A DNA stretch of 64,000 nt from Phormidium tenue FACHB-1050. GTDB lineage: Bacteria > Cyanobacteriota > Cyanobacteriia > Pseudanabaenales > Pseudanabaenaceae. The stretch is taken from the NCBI RefSeq assembly GCF_014696925.1, contig NZ_JACJQY010000011.1, positions 1 to 64,000 of the forward strand. Reading direction: 5' to 3'. Below the pieces are notes generated by a model that was not told the origin of the DNA, did not search any database, and saw only the letters and a list, made by a program, of their open reading frames with translations. How positions within the stretch are numbered: position 1 is the first letter of the stretch; each line of letters begins with the position of its first letter. Both the position numbers and the translations under genes were made by a program. Shown here in pieces: positions 1-9,198 of the stretch.

Positions 1-711
1 AATTAGTAAATCGCCATCCTCCAGACGCATCGCCGCAATATAAAGCCAATGTTGCCAAACTAGTCTGGGCTTGGACAATACTTTTGATTGACCAGCTTGG
101 AGGTCTTGGAAACAAACGTCAGCCCGTAGTTGTTTCTGCCCATCGTCAAGCAAGGTGTTTTTACGAATACGGATACGAAAACGGGTACATGGGTCACTAA
201 TCAAGTAATCAAACCATTCTTCCCCCACAAATTCACGGTCTGCGGTCAAAAAGTCGATTTTACGATCTCCAAATATTTCCAGAAAACGATTACACAATTC
301 ACAACGTTCACGGGTGTTTGAGTTACCTTTTTTATCCAGCATCATCCAGACCAACGGGAATGCGATACCGTGATGCACTACCCCCAATGTCAGCACATTA
401 AACACCGTCTTACCGAATCTCCAATCGGTGCGGTCGATACTGATTACCCATGGTTCGGGTATTTTCATTACTTTGACGACCATTAAAGCGATGCTTTCAT
501 AGTCCACTTCAAACTCCCTGAAAAATCTCTGTAACCGCTTATAGTGTGATGCGACTTTGGCTTCACCACTAAATCCTGTCGCTATTTCCGCTAGGTTTAC
601 TGTCTTTACTCGCATTAATGCGATCAAGAACATCGACACAAATAAGAGTCTTGCTCCATTCCATTGCAGATGTTCATGCAACTTTTCTCGAAATAGGTTA
701 ATCTCTTTCAT
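1..711 (-). CDS. IS4-type DDE transposase, C-terminal part cut by window edge
   Basis: The reverse strand is open from an ATG at 709-711 to base 1, giving 237 residues with no stop, so the 3' end lies outside the window. The translation starts MKEINLFREKLHEHL and carries ISIDRTDWRFGK, the usual context of the first catalytic Asp in IS4-family DDE transposases, and FLTADREFVGEEWF, the second Asp. The third catalytic residue (Glu) would lie beyond the edge. The enzyme would cut and join the ends of its own insertion sequence. A perfect inverted repeat lies just upstream of the start. Family assignment rests on these motifs; the IS name and terminal repeats were not identified. Confidence 0.85.
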   Translation of the reverse strand, partial: MKEINLFREKLHEHLQWNGARLLFVSMFLIALMRVKTVNLAEIATGFSGEAKVASHYKRLQRFFREFEVDYESIALMVVKVMKIPEPWVISIDRTDWRFGKTVFNVLTLGVVHHGIAFPLVWMMLDKKGNSNTRERCELCNRFLEIFGDRKIDFLTADREFVGEEWFDYLISDPCTRFRIRIRKNTLLDDGQKQLRADVCFQDLQAGQSKVLSKPRLVWQHWLYIAAMRLEDGDLLI

Positions 712-753
712 AGGGGTTTTATTTGTGATGTGGTTATCTTTTATAAAACCCCT
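712..753 (-). promoter_or_regulatory. Hairpin in the transposase leader
   Basis: AGGGGTTTTAT at 712-722 is perfectly mirrored by ATAAAACCCCT at 743-753, with a 20-base loop, directly next to the transposase start codon. In several insertion sequences such a leader hairpin hides the ribosome site when transcription reads in from outside. That role here is inference. Confidence 0.5.
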
Positions 754-785
754 TCCTGCCTACTTTTGCAACTTTTTGTCCTGTA

Positions 786-1103
786 CTAAGTCGATTGATT
801 AAAATATGAAAGCGCACAATCATGTTCTTCTAGTCCAAAGTATGCGCTTCCTAATATGTGATGATAATATGCATCATTAGAAAGTAAAAGGGATTGTTCG
901 TTAAGATTCTCAATTGCTTTTTTAAATTTTCCAATTTGACAATATGCATTACTTCTATCCAATAATGCATCTAAGTTACTGGGATTTAGGTTGATCGCCT
1001 GCGTATGCTCTTTAATGGCTTCTTTATATTGCCCTTGAGCATAAAATTCTAGACCTTGTTGATAGTGCTTTGTGGAGAGTTCAGTATCGTTATTAAGTGT
1101 CAT
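786..1103 (-). CDS. Small tetratricopeptide-repeat protein
   Basis: 105 residues with about two and a half TPR units: YQQGLEFYAQGQYKEAIKEH, then LDALLDRSNAYCQIGKFKKA, then YYHHILGSAYFGLEEHDCAL. The alternating small and aromatic positions are those of TPR helices, which form protein-binding superhelices. There is no signal peptide or catalytic domain. The protein stops abruptly after the third unit (YFNQST), 75 bases from the start of the transposase, so the original C-terminus may have been removed by insertion of the element. The partner is unknown. Confidence 0.7.
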   Translation of the reverse strand: MTLNNDTELSTKHYQQGLEFYAQGQYKEAIKEHTQAINLNPSNLDALLDRSNAYCQIGKFKKAIENLNEQSLLLSNDAYYHHILGSAYFGLEEHDCALSYFNQST

Positions 1104-1165
1104 ATGAGCAAGTATTTATAAGCTTAATTTTATATTAACAAATCTAACGCAAAACCCTAAACCAC

Positions 1166-1390
1166 TTGCTCTCTCATACATCCCGCCAAAATCCCGAACT
1201 CTGCGTCTTAGACACGAGCACAACACCCGTCATTAACAACCTCTACGAAGCCAAAGCACTGCTAGAAATGACAAAGGGCAAAAGATTTGAAGAATTGAAA
1301 ACCTTCAGCACGATCGCCAATGCTCTCGCCATGCACGAAAAACTGATGCTCCATATCCGCTATAACCTTACTTTGATTATGCTAGGTTAA
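1166..1390 (+). pseudogene. Possible gene remnant, 74 codons
   Basis: An open frame from a TTG codon with no ribosome-binding site. The translation (including KALLEMTKGKRFEELKTF) looks protein-like rather than random but matches no family I recognise. It may be the 3' remnant of a larger gene that decayed beside the insertion sequence. It ends 27 bases before the next gene. Weakly supported. Confidence 0.25.
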
Positions 1391-1417
1391 AAATACTTTG
1401 CACTAAGGAGTGAACAG

Positions 1418-1687
1418 ATGACAACCAATAGCCCAACTGTATTTGCAGAAGAATTAGCCAACGAGCTAGACAAAATCCCTGAACAATATTGGTCAAACCT
1501 CTTACAGATTATTCGTTTGTTTCGTGAAAGTGTTACGCCAGTTACGCCAGTTTCACAAAGTCATTCTCAAGATCCTGCAATTGTCGAAGCGATCAAAGAT
1601 TTAGGGCTTGTCCATTCCATGCTAGAAGTCAAAGACGAAAAGCCTCTTAGTCTCCAAGAAGCCCTTGCCGAAATGGAAAGAGAATGA
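1418..1687 (+). CDS. Small acidic protein, antitoxin-like, function unknown
   Basis: 89 residues from an ATG preceded by AAGGAG at a good distance, so translation is well supported. The N-terminal half contains ELDKIPEQYWSNLLQIIRLF, an amphipathic helix of the kind seen in small cyanobacterial antitoxin-like proteins. The C-terminal tail is acidic (LQEALAEMERE). A short VTPVTPV repeat joins the halves. No toxin gene follows on the same strand; a complete toxin-antitoxin pair lies just beyond it on the opposite strand. Function is not established. Confidence 0.6.
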   Translation: MTTNSPTVFAEELANELDKIPEQYWSNLLQIIRLFRESVTPVTPVSQSHSQDPAIVEAIKDLGLVHSMLEVKDEKPLSLQEALAEMERE

Positions 1688-1729
1688 ACGTCAATTATTT
1701 TTTTGCATTTATTGTCGAAATAATCCGAA

Positions 1730-2125
1730 CTACATCATTATCTCGTTTAGCAGATCAGAAACAATTTGCAAAATCTCCTCAAACTTAACTGGCTGATATG
1801 GCAGTACAAAATCTTCATCACCTTCATGCAGATGATGAGGATAAGTTTCAATCTCAGGATGGTGAGCAGCATTGTCCCAACGTTTAATGAATTTCCCATC
1901 ATCACTTTGCCAATGGAAACTGTATTTAATCACCTCAACCTTATCTGATTGAATTTCAAAAAACTCAAACATTTCTAAAAGGCTATCATCTTGTAAAGTC
2001 AGCCGATATCGCCATAAACCTTTATTACCCTGTGCCTCTTCTCTAAGAATACTAAAACTTTTCACTGCTGGGCAAAGAGCAATTAATGACTTTATCAAAG
2101 CTAAATAATCTTCAGCAATCATCAC
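1730..2125 (-). CDS. TumE-family (DUF6516) toxin
   Basis: 131 residues. The centre has the family signature: SFHWQSDDGKFIKRWDNAAH followed by HPEIETYPHHLH. An acidic/hydrophobic C-terminal helix (EEILQIVSDLLNEI) follows. TumE-type proteins are small toxins of type II toxin-antitoxin modules, and the HPEIxTxPHHxH segment is their most conserved part. The start codon overlaps the stop of the upstream partner by four bases (ATGA), so the two are translated as one operon with the antitoxin first. Family recognition is by eye; the cellular target is unknown. Confidence 0.75.
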   Translation of the reverse strand: MMIAEDYLALIKSLIALCPAVKSFSILREEAQGNKGLWRYRLTLQDDSLLEMFEFFEIQSDKVEVIKYSFHWQSDDGKFIKRWDNAAHHPEIETYPHHLHEGDEDFVLPYQPVKFEEILQIVSDLLNEIMM

Positions 2126-2421
2126 AATGCTTGCTCTAGCCTGCTAATCTTAACTAAGAGATCCTTTCGCAACTCACATAAACTAAACCACTCAAACAGA
2201 TCCATCTCATCCCCTAATACTCCTGATTCAAACTGTTCTTGAAACTGATTAGAATTGAGCCTATAGGTCTGTTCAAACTTGCTAATATCACAGTCATAAA
2301 CAGCTAATTTCTGTCGATGACGATTTAACATGACACTAAGTAATTGACTGAGAATCCGATCTAATTCATTGCGATCGCTGCAATTTGCATTAAGTAGCTC
2401 TAATTTGTCTAATGTATTCAT
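2122..2421 (-). CDS. Antitoxin partner of the TumE-like toxin
   Basis: Begins MNTLDKLELLNANC. The C-terminal half holds YRLNSNQFQEQFESGVLGDE then MDLFEWFSLCELRKDLL, a pattern typical of the small helical proteins encoded before TumE/DUF6516 toxins in cyanobacteria. I chose the ATG at 2419-2421 over one at 2446-2448 because the upstream ATG lies inside an extended -10 promoter element and would not be transcribed. That gives 99 residues. No DNA-binding domain is obvious. Antitoxin role is inferred from overlap and gene order. Confidence 0.65.
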   Translation of the reverse strand: MNTLDKLELLNANCSDRNELDRILSQLLSVMLNRHRQKLAVYDCDISKFEQTYRLNSNQFQEQFESGVLGDEMDLFEWFSLCELRKDLLVKISRLEQAL

Positions 2422-2446
2422 GGCGTATACACACAACTCATTTAAC

Positions 2447-2455
2447 ATTATACCA
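2447..2455 (-). promoter_or_regulatory. Extended -10 promoter of the toxin-antitoxin pair
   Basis: The reverse strand reads TGGTATAAT, a perfect extended -10 (TG-N-TATAAT), placed so that transcription would start about 15 to 20 bases before the ATG at 2421. No good -35 is visible, as expected for extended -10 promoters. Confidence 0.5.
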
Positions 2456-2472
2456 ACGGTAATTTTTCCTAT

Positions 2473-2502
2473 AAAAAAGGCGGCGCTTGCGCCGCCTTTT
2501 TT
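2473..2502. terminator. Bidirectional terminator after chlH
   Basis: A GC-rich stem GGCGGCGC / GCGCCGCC with near-zero loop is flanked by six A and six T. It lies five bases beyond the chlH stop codon and works in both directions. It insulates chlH from the toxin-antitoxin operon downstream. Confidence 0.85.
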
Positions 2503-2507
2503 AAATT

Positions 2508-5500
2508 TTACTCTACACCTTCAATACGGTCTTCGAGTTCTTGATATAGCTCACGCAATCTATCGAGATTCTCTTCACTGGTTTCCCAATAGCCGCGACC
2601 ATTGACTTCTAGAAGAGTACCAACAATCTTACGGAACGAGTTGGGGTTGAGATTTTTGAGCCGATCGCACATCTCTTTATCGTTCACATAGACATCATTG
2701 ACATCTTCGTAAACCCAGTTATCCACTGCTCCAGCCGTTGCTGACCAGCCCATTGTGTTCACAAGGCGCTTGGAGATTTCGCGCACACCTTCATAACCAC
2801 TCTTCAGCATTCCCTCATACCATTTAGGATTGAGAATCTTGGTGCGGGTATCGAGGCGGACGGTCTCAGTCAGGGTGCGAACTTGAGCATTAGCTGTAGT
2901 GGTGTCAGCAACAAAGGAAGCTGGTTTTTTGCCATCTTTGCGGAGACTGCCAACGAGCTTGGTGGGGTCAGAGTCGAAGTAGTGGGATACATCGGTGAGA
3001 CTGATTTCTGACGAATCCAAGTTTTGGAAGGTCATGTCAACGGTCTTCAGAGAAGCTTCGTAAAGCTGACGCTGTTGGGTGTTGCTGACATTCGCACCAA
3101 AGGCGAAGGACTTGCGCGATAGATACATCTGTTGCAATTCTTCTTCGTTTTCCCATGTGCTGTTTTCCACAGCGAGGTTGACGTTAGAGGAATAGGAACC
3201 CGATGAATTACTGAATACGCGAGTTGCGGCTTGGCTAATCGTTAAGCCAAACTCTTCGGCTTGGGAGATCGCGTGTTTGCGGACAAAGTTCATTTCCAAA
3301 GGCTCATCAGCTTCGGCTGCCATACGCACGGCGCGATCGATCAAGTCCATTTGATTTACAAACAAATCACGGAATACGCCAGAGCAGTTGACGACCACAT
3401 CAACGCGAGGTCTTCCTAGTTCTGCGAGAGGAGTTAGTTCCAAACGATTGATGCGACCGAGGGCATCGGGCATGGGCTTTACGCCGATCATGCAGAGAAC
3501 TTGAGCGAGGGATTCGCCATAGGTCTTGATGTTGTCGGTTCCCCAGAGGACGACGGCGATCGTTTCAGGATAGACTCCGTTGTTGTCTTGACGTTGACGC
3601 TCCAATAGGCGATCGACTACGGTTTTCGCTGCTTGCACGGCCGCACTCGTAGGGATAGAGTTGGGATCGAGAGCGTGCATATTCTTGCCAGTGGGCAACA
3701 CCAGAGGATTACGGATGGGGTCACCACCGGGGCTAGGGAGAATATAGTCACCTTCGAGGGCCCGAATTAAACCGCCAAGTTCGTTATCGGCAACAATTTG
3801 TTTGAGACAGAACTCTAAAAACTCAAATAGAGGCTTGATGTCATCTTTATTGATATTGGGATAGCCATTCTCTTGGAAAACTTCAATCCAAGGCTCGGTT
3901 TTGCCCATTCTAAAGAAGTTAAGCACTGAGAGTTTAGAAACTCTGCCGTCGTCATCAGCCTTAGCTTTGACTAATGCACCTACAGCTTTATTGGCGATCG
4001 CGCGAATATTTGCCAAGAGTTCCACATCGGCGTAAATACCTTTGTCACTGGATTTGTATAGCTGTTCGATATCGCGTCCGATACATTCACACATGATCCG
4101 TAGTAAAGACTTCATGTTGTCTTCGGGGCGATCAAAACTGGCGATGCTGGTCAATACATCGGTGACATCTTCGACTTTAGGAGGTTCGCCAACAACGTGT
4201 AAGCCACAAGGGAGAACACGGGACTCGATTTCCATCAGCTTGTTGTACACCTGACCGATGACGTTATCGCGTTCTTCAAGGGACATTTCCTTAGCGTCTT
4301 GGTCAGGAAGTTGCACATCCTTATCCAGATTGACCAAGCGCACCTTGTCCATGATCGTGTTGGTGATTTGGACACCACGACCACCGAGGCGCAGATCCTT
4401 GTAGGACGCAATCAATTCGCTCAGTTCTTGTAAGTTGCGGCTCAAGCCAGCATTCTCAGGTGCAGGAGTGATGTAACTGATGATGGTGGCATAACCGCGA
4501 CGTTTAGCGATCGTTGCTTCCGATGGATTGTTGACTGCATAGTAATAGATGTTTGGCAATGCCCCAATTAAGCTGTCAGGGAAACATTCACCCGACATAC
4601 CCACCTGCTTACCTGGCATGAATTCCATTGAGCCATGGGTTCCGAAGTGGAGGACAGCATCGGCTCCCCAGATATGGTTGAGATAGGTGTAGTAAGCTAC
4701 AAATCCGTGGTGTGGCGATGCAGATTTACTAAATAGCAAGCGCATGGGGTCACCTTCATAACCAAAGGTGGGTTGCACGCCTACAAAGATATTTCCATAT
4801 TGCTTACCGTAAATGAGAAGATTCTGTCCATCAGAGTTGAGATGTCCAGGAGCGGCTCCCCATTGCTCGATAATGCGATCTACGTAGGGAGTATTAGCCT
4901 CATATTCGGGCACAGACATTTTATAGGCAACATTCAGTTCAGGGCTGCCAACCATAGCTTCAGGGTTATGCAAAATTTCGGACATCATGTCGTGGGATGT
5001 CTTTGGTAAGCCTTGCACATCATAGCCATTGTTGCCAAGAGCTTCTACAACCTTGTGAATGGAAGAGAATACATCCAAATAAGCAGCGGTTCCAATATTG
5101 CCTTTGTCGGGTGGGAAGCTAAAAATCGTGATGGCAAGCTTTTTCTCATGGCGAGGCTTGCGACGCAGATTTGCCCATTTGATCGCACGGTTGGCGATGG
5201 TTTCAAGGCGATCGCCGATCGCATGGGATCTTCCCGTCATACTATCGCGCCCCGAAAGCACGATGGGATCGAGTCCGCCATCGAGTTCTGGTAGCGCAAC
5301 CTGTAACGCTACTTGCACAGGATGTAATCCAAGATCGCTATCTTGCCATTCTTCAGTGGTTTGGAAGACGAGGGGTAAAGCCACCATGTAGGGACGATTT
5401 AGCTTCTCAAGGGCTTCGATCGCTTTGGGGTGATCTTGTTTAGCAGGGCCCCCAACTAATGCAAAACCAGTCAGTGAAACGACGCTATCGACGATCGCCC

Positions 5501-6512
5501 GATCCTTTTGCTTAGGATCATAGAAATATTCTTCAACTGCTTTTGAGAAATCTAAGCCCCCATTGAATACGGAAATCACCCTAGCCCCAAGGGATTCTAA
5601 TTCCTGCACCATCGCCACATAATGCGCGTCATCTCCTGTGACAAGGTGAGTTCTTGCCATGAGCAGCCCCACACATGGCGCGAGGGGATCTTTCATTTCT
5701 TCAGGAATATCTGTGCGCGAGTTAAACCAGTTTAAATAGTCGGCAGTAGTCTCAAACATCTTGGGAGCAAGGGGATGCCACAGCCCCATGTCTAAGTAAT
5801 TGACAGGATCTTTGATTTGTAAAGGTGCGGAACCATTTTCTTTTGCTCGCGCTTTGACCGTCGGCAGATAATTTTGGGCAAGCATCAACAAGAAATTTTC
5901 AAGGTTTTCCGTTGATCCCCCTAGCCAATATTGAAAGCTCAACATGAAGTTGCGAGCATCCTGCGCCTTATCCATCGGCATATATTTGAGAATCTTGGGC
6001 AGGGTCTGCACGACCTTGAGCATACTGTCTTGAAAAGAACTGCCTGATTTCTCTTTACGCTTCCGCATAAACTGGGCGATCGCGCTTTTCGACTGCCCCA
6101 GATTTTCCATACTGAATGAACCCATCTTATTAAGGCGCATCACCTCAGGCATCGATGGGAATACCACACAGGCGGATAGGCGATCTCGATGGGGTGCAAC
6201 TGCTTGGGCGATCTTCGTGGCGAGATCGTCAATAAAAATTAGTGAGGCAATAAAAATATCGGCTTCTGCAATATCTTCTTTAAAGGCTTCGTAATTTTCT
6301 GGACTACGTAGCTCCTCGATTAAATAGCCATTGACCTCAATCGCTAGATGAGAATTGTTTTTGTTGATTGACTTTACAGCCGCCGACATAGCGCTCTGAT
6401 ATTGAGGCTCAAGCACTACATAGACCAACTTCATTAAGACCCGACCCTGTAGATTTTCGGGAATGATACGTCTACCAGATAATGTTGCGATCGGTGGCAC
6501 AGAAGTGAACAT
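2508..6512 (-). CDS. chlH: Magnesium chelatase subunit H
   Basis: 1334 residues, the normal length for ChlH. This large subunit binds protoporphyrin IX and, with ChlI and ChlD, inserts Mg2+, the first committed step of chlorophyll synthesis. The N-terminal region (about 27-190, [17 protein letters not shown]) is the DUF3479-type domain of ChlH. The rest is the CobN/Mg-chelatase fold, including [17 protein letters not shown] near residue 620. The start has AAGGAG five bases upstream. It is transcribed alone and diverges from the Tic20-like genes across a 407-base spacer. ChlI and ChlD are not in this window. Confidence 0.98.
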   Translation of the reverse strand: MFTSVPPIATLSGRRIIPENLQGRVLMKLVYVVLEPQYQSAMSAAVKSINKNNSHLAIEVNGYLIEELRSPENYEAFKEDIAEADIFIASLIFIDDLATKIAQAVAPHRDRLSACVVFPSMPEVMRLNKMGSFSMENLGQSKSAIAQFMRKRKEKSGSSFQDSMLKVVQTLPKILKYMPMDKAQDARNFMLSFQYWLGGSTENLENFLLMLAQNYLPTVKARAKENGSAPLQIKDPVNYLDMGLWHPLAPKMFETTADYLNWFNSRTDIPEEMKDPLAPCVGLLMARTHLVTGDDAHYVAMVQELESLGARVISVFNGGLDFSKAVEEYFYDPKQKDRAIVDSVVSLTGFALVGGPAKQDHPKAIEALEKLNRPYMVALPLVFQTTEEWQDSDLGLHPVQVALQVALPELDGGLDPIVLSGRDSMTGRSHAIGDRLETIANRAIKWANLRRKPRHEKKLAITIFSFPPDKGNIGTAAYLDVFSSIHKVVEALGNNGYDVQGLPKTSHDMMSEILHNPEAMVGSPELNVAYKMSVPEYEANTPYVDRIIEQWGAAPGHLNSDGQNLLIYGKQYGNIFVGVQPTFGYEGDPMRLLFSKSASPHHGFVAYYTYLNHIWGADAVLHFGTHGSMEFMPGKQVGMSGECFPDSLIGALPNIYYYAVNNPSEATIAKRRGYATIISYITPAPENAGLSRNLQELSELIASYKDLRLGGRGVQITNTIMDKVRLVNLDKDVQLPDQDAKEMSLEERDNVIGQVYNKLMEIESRVLPCGLHVVGEPPKVEDVTDVLTSIASFDRPEDNMKSLLRIMCECIGRDIEQLYKSSDKGIYADVELLANIRAIANKAVGALVKAKADDDGRVSKLSVLNFFRMGKTEPWIEVFQENGYPNINKDDIKPLFEFLEFCLKQIVADNELGGLIRALEGDYILPSPGGDPIRNPLVLPTGKNMHALDPNSIPTSAAVQAAKTVVDRLLERQRQDNNGVYPETIAVVLWGTDNIKTYGESLAQVLCMIGVKPMPDALGRINRLELTPLAELGRPRVDVVVNCSGVFRDLFVNQMDLIDRAVRMAAEADEPLEMNFVRKHAISQAEEFGLTISQAATRVFSNSSGSYSSNVNLAVENSTWENEEELQQMYLSRKSFAFGANVSNTQQRQLYEASLKTVDMTFQNLDSSEISLTDVSHYFDSDPTKLVGSLRKDGKKPASFVADTTTANAQVRTLTETVRLDTRTKILNPKWYEGMLKSGYEGVREISKRLVNTMGWSATAGAVDNWVYEDVNDVYVNDKEMCDRLKNLNPNSFRKIVGTLLEVNGRGYWETSEENLDRLRELYQELEDRIEGVE

Positions 6513-6703
6513 GCAGTCTCCTTAAATTACTGTCCTGATTTTTTTTGGATGTTATGTATTGCGTTTGGTTATTGTGTTGCTAAAACTGTTACACAGAGTA
6601 ACAATTAGCAATTAAAGATTTATACCTATTCACTATTTAATACCAGACAAGCATTGCCGTGGTTGATTTTGGGCAATAAATGCAATAATTTTAAATTGAT
6701 TTG

Positions 6704-6750
6704 TTTACATTTCGTTACTTTTCGCAATATTTGCGACAACAAAATGTAAA
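6704..6750. promoter_or_regulatory. Nested inverted repeat in the chlH / Tic20-like divergent spacer
   Basis: TTTACATTTCGTT at 6704-6716 mirrors AACAAAATGTAAA at 6738-6750 with one mismatch, and an inner CGCAA/TTGCG pair sits between. The position between divergent genes suggests a regulator-binding site. The spacer 6513-6919 holds no gene; it contains this site and the hairpin element at 6798-6880. Confidence 0.35.
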
Positions 6751-6797
6751 TATTTTTTAAATCTCTTTAAAGAACTTGAGCTAAAATCGAATCCATA

Positions 6798-6880
6798 AGC
6801 AATCCTAAGCGGTTTGAGAGAGTTCGCCCCAAAGGGGTGAACTCTCTCAAACTGTATCCCACAAATGAATTAGGATTGCT
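6798..6880. repeat. Dispersed hairpin element, copy 1
   Basis: Outer inverted repeat AGCAATCCTAA (6798-6808) / TTAGGATTGCT (6870-6880) encloses a 19-bp hairpin (6812-6852, one mismatch, loop aaa). A second copy with the same outer ends is at 34415-34504, where the inner stem is perfect but of different sequence. Non-coding, MITE-like. Confidence 0.75.
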
Positions 6881-6919
6881 ATAAATCAAATAACAACAAA
6901 GAATTTAGAGAAAATAGTT

Positions 6920-7426
6920 ATGACATGGCAGCAATCTGTAACACCTCTCCACCGCTTTTATAGTTGCTTGCCTTACATATTGCCAATATCGGCGGGTGTA
7001 ATCTATGGGGCGACCTTGTTTCAGCAGTTCCCAATTCTCATACTTCCCTTTTTTCCGTTTATCTGGCTGTATGGAAATGTTTTAGCATTTCCTTTAGTAC
7101 CTGTGCTGGGTTTAACAGGCGAATTTTTCCTATTTATGGGATTATTCTTTTTGGTGGTGAGAGATGCTCGCGTTCCTCATTTTGTTCGCTTCAACACAAT
7201 GCAAGCTTTGCTAATGCAAATAGTTTTGTTTATTGCTCAGCTTTTATTTCAAGTTGTCCAACAGTTATCTAGCAATGGATTGCCATCTGTGATCAGTGCA
7301 ACCATCGCCAACACCATTTTTATTGGTACAACTCTAATAGCTGGCTATGCCATTTATCAAAGTGTCAAGGGTGAATATTCTGACATTCCTACTCTTTCAC
7401 AAGCTGCATCATTTCAGTGCGAATGA
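6920..7426 (+). CDS. Tic20/Ycf60-like membrane protein
   Basis: 168 residues with four hydrophobic segments. The signature HFVRFNTMQALL between helices 2 and 3 is that of the Tic20/Ycf60 family. In plastids Tic20 is part of the inner-envelope protein import channel; the role of cyanobacterial homologues is not settled. A second, diverged copy follows 82 bases later on the same strand, so this is a tandem duplication. The C-terminal tail (YSDIPTLSQAASFQ) is also shared with the second copy in pattern. Upstream lies a dispersed hairpin element. Confidence 0.85.
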   Translation: MTWQQSVTPLHRFYSCLPYILPISAGVIYGATLFQQFPILILPFFPFIWLYGNVLAFPLVPVLGLTGEFFLFMGLFFLVVRDARVPHFVRFNTMQALLMQIVLFIAQLLFQVVQQLSSNGLPSVISATIANTIFIGTTLIAGYAIYQSVKGEYSDIPTLSQAASFQCE

Positions 7427-7508
7427 TAAAAACTGATCTAGGTACAGATTTTATAGAAACTAGTGATATTTAGACAGTTGAAAACAATTTGAAAATCAAT
7501 AGAGATTT

Positions 7509-8012
7509 ATGACAAGACGTAGTTCAGTTTATAATTCAGATAAGTTATATGCAAGCTTAACTTATCTATTGCCAATTACCGCAGTAGTGGGATTTGGGGC
7601 ATTTTTGTTTGTCCAATTTCCCCCATTGTTTACTGTGTTTTTACCAGTTTTGAAGTTAAATCAACTTATATCTTTTTCAATTATTGATTTTATTTCAATC
7701 CGCCTTATTGCTTGGTTTTGCGTATTTATTTTTGTAGTTAGAAACTATAAGGTAAATCATTTTACGCGCTTTAATGCAATGCAAGCATTACTCTTAGATA
7801 TTATTGTTGCTCTCATGGGAGCAATAATTCAGATTTTAGAAGCAATTTTAGGACAATTTGCATTCTTTCCATTTATGTTGCAAATTATTGCGAGTGTTAC
7901 ATTTTTAGGAATAACAGCGGCCTTTATATATTCCGTATTTCAATGTATCCTTGGAAAATATGCTGATAAAATCCCTTTAATTTCTGAAGTTGCATACATG
8001 CAAGTGCGATAA
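7509..8012 (+). CDS. Tic20/Ycf60-like membrane protein, second tandem copy
   Basis: 167 residues, same plan as its neighbour: LYASLTYLLPITAVVGFGAF in helix 1, then HFTRFNAMQALLLDI between helices 2 and 3, then a final helix and the tail YADKIPLISEVAYMQ. Many positions outside the signature differ, so the duplication is not recent. The 82-base gap between the two genes has no terminator, so they are probably cotranscribed. Function as for the first copy: family known, cyanobacterial role uncertain. Confidence 0.85.
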   Translation: MTRRSSVYNSDKLYASLTYLLPITAVVGFGAFLFVQFPPLFTVFLPVLKLNQLISFSIIDFISIRLIAWFCVFIFVVRNYKVNHFTRFNAMQALLLDIIVALMGAIIQILEAILGQFAFFPFMLQIIASVTFLGITAAFIYSVFQCILGKYADKIPLISEVAYMQVR

Positions 8013-8131
8013 AAGTTAAAATCGCGAATTAGATGGATTAAAGGATGAGGCAGATTTCCAGACAGCTATAAAATGCAAAGTTGTTGGCTAGAGTAACGTG
8101 ATTTCAGGATAAGCTACAAAATTTTAAAAAT

Positions 8132-8215
8132 CAAAACAGTAAAAGCGTCGCAAAGCGAGGCTTTTACTGTTTTGGCTTCTAGAGATGGTTCGCGCCGCGA
8201 ACCATCTCTAGAAGC
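8132..8215. repeat. Double palindrome after the Tic20-like pair
   Basis: Two adjacent hairpins: 8132-8174 (20-bp arms, one mismatch, loop aaa) and 8175-8215 (19-bp perfect arms, loop gcc). The first, with its flank GGATAAGCTACAAAATTTTAA, recurs at 58530-58591 beside bfrB. It separates convergent genes and may also terminate transcription. Confidence 0.8.
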
Positions 8216-8241
8216 TAGTTTGAAATTAACCCGAACTAAGG

Positions 8242-9108
8242 TTAATTAGTTTGAGCTGATACAAAACGTTCGATCGCTGCGTAATCTTGATGTATTTGAA
8301 TATTGGTATATTTGCCACTTGTTTGTAATAGCGATCGCACTATTTCTGCTTGTCCAGACATTAGTTCCACAATCCAAAATCCGCCTGAGATTAAATATTG
8401 TGGTGCGATATTTACAAGTTCTCGAATAGCATCTAGTCCATCATTACCCCCATCAAGGGCTAAATGTGGTTCATGATTGGTAACTTCGGGCTGTAGATTT
8501 AAAACTTCGATACTGGGAATATAAGGCGGATTAGAAACTATTCCTGCAAGATAATTTTGTAAATTTAATTTAGCTAATGGCTCAAACCAACTGCCGTGAT
8601 GAAAATGAATTTGCTGATAATTTTTACTAGCATTAATTGTGGCAATTTCTAAAGCAGCTTGACTGTAATCAACTGCATGAATTTCTGCTTGCGGAAATTG
8701 CTGTGCTAAAGCGATCGCGATCGCACCACTGCCCGTACCTAAATCTACCCAAACACCATTTTGATAAATAGGATCTTGGCAATTCTCCTCAACAATATCA
8801 ATTATTAATTCGGTTTCAGGACGAGGAATTAATACGGTGGGAGATACTTGCAACTCTAAATTGCGCCATGCTACTGATCCTGTTAAGTACTGCACGGGAA
8901 TGCGATCGCTTAATCGTTTTTGCCAAAGTTGATCGAGTTTAGTTAATAATTCAGGTGTAATTTTTTGTGCGATATTAGGCGATCGCAATCTGAGGTCGAG
9001 TTTATCTAGCGAAGCGAGACTCAATATTAGCCAATCAAGTTCAAATGTTGGTACATTGCCTGTCTGAGCAGCGATATGACTGCGATCGTACCATTCCCAA
9101 AAATTCAT
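8242..9108 (-). CDS. prmC: Release factor glutamine methyltransferase PrmC (HemK)
   Basis: 288 residues from the ATG at 9106-9108 (MNFWEWYDRSH), preferred over an ATG 30 bases upstream because AGGA precedes it. The enzyme methylates the GGQ glutamine of peptide chain release factors. A Rossmann methyltransferase domain has the SAM motif VDLGTGSGAIAIALAQ near residue 119 and the catalytic NPPY (VSNPPYIP) near residue 190. The N-terminal helical domain is that of HemK/PrmC. It is transcribed toward the Tic20-like genes; a strong hairpin separates it from the small gene upstream. Confidence 0.95.
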   Translation of the reverse strand: MNFWEWYDRSHIAAQTGNVPTFELDWLILSLASLDKLDLRLRSPNIAQKITPELLTKLDQLWQKRLSDRIPVQYLTGSVAWRNLELQVSPTVLIPRPETELIIDIVEENCQDPIYQNGVWVDLGTGSGAIAIALAQQFPQAEIHAVDYSQAALEIATINASKNYQQIHFHHGSWFEPLAKLNLQNYLAGIVSNPPYIPSIEVLNLQPEVTNHEPHLALDGGNDGLDAIRELVNIAPQYLISGGFWIVELMSGQAEIVRSLLQTSGKYTNIQIHQDYAAIERFVSAQTN

Positions 9109-9157
9109 AGTTAATTTATCCTGCAATGCAATATGCAAGGGGCTGAAGCAACTTGTT

Positions 9158-9198
9158 AAATAAACAAAAGGCTCGCATTGCGAGCCTTTTGTTTATTT
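9158..9198. terminator. Terminator palindrome after the 48-residue gene
   Basis: Perfect 20-bp arms around one base, containing GGCTCGCA / TGCGAGCC and AAAATAAAC-type flanks giving a U tract on either strand. It overlaps the stop codon of the small gene at 9193-9339. Confidence 0.8.

Noticed and set aside
2122-2448. Antitoxin start at the ATG in 2446-2448
   Set aside because: That ATG overlaps the TATAAT of an extended -10 promoter and would not be on the transcript; the ATG at 2421 is used instead.
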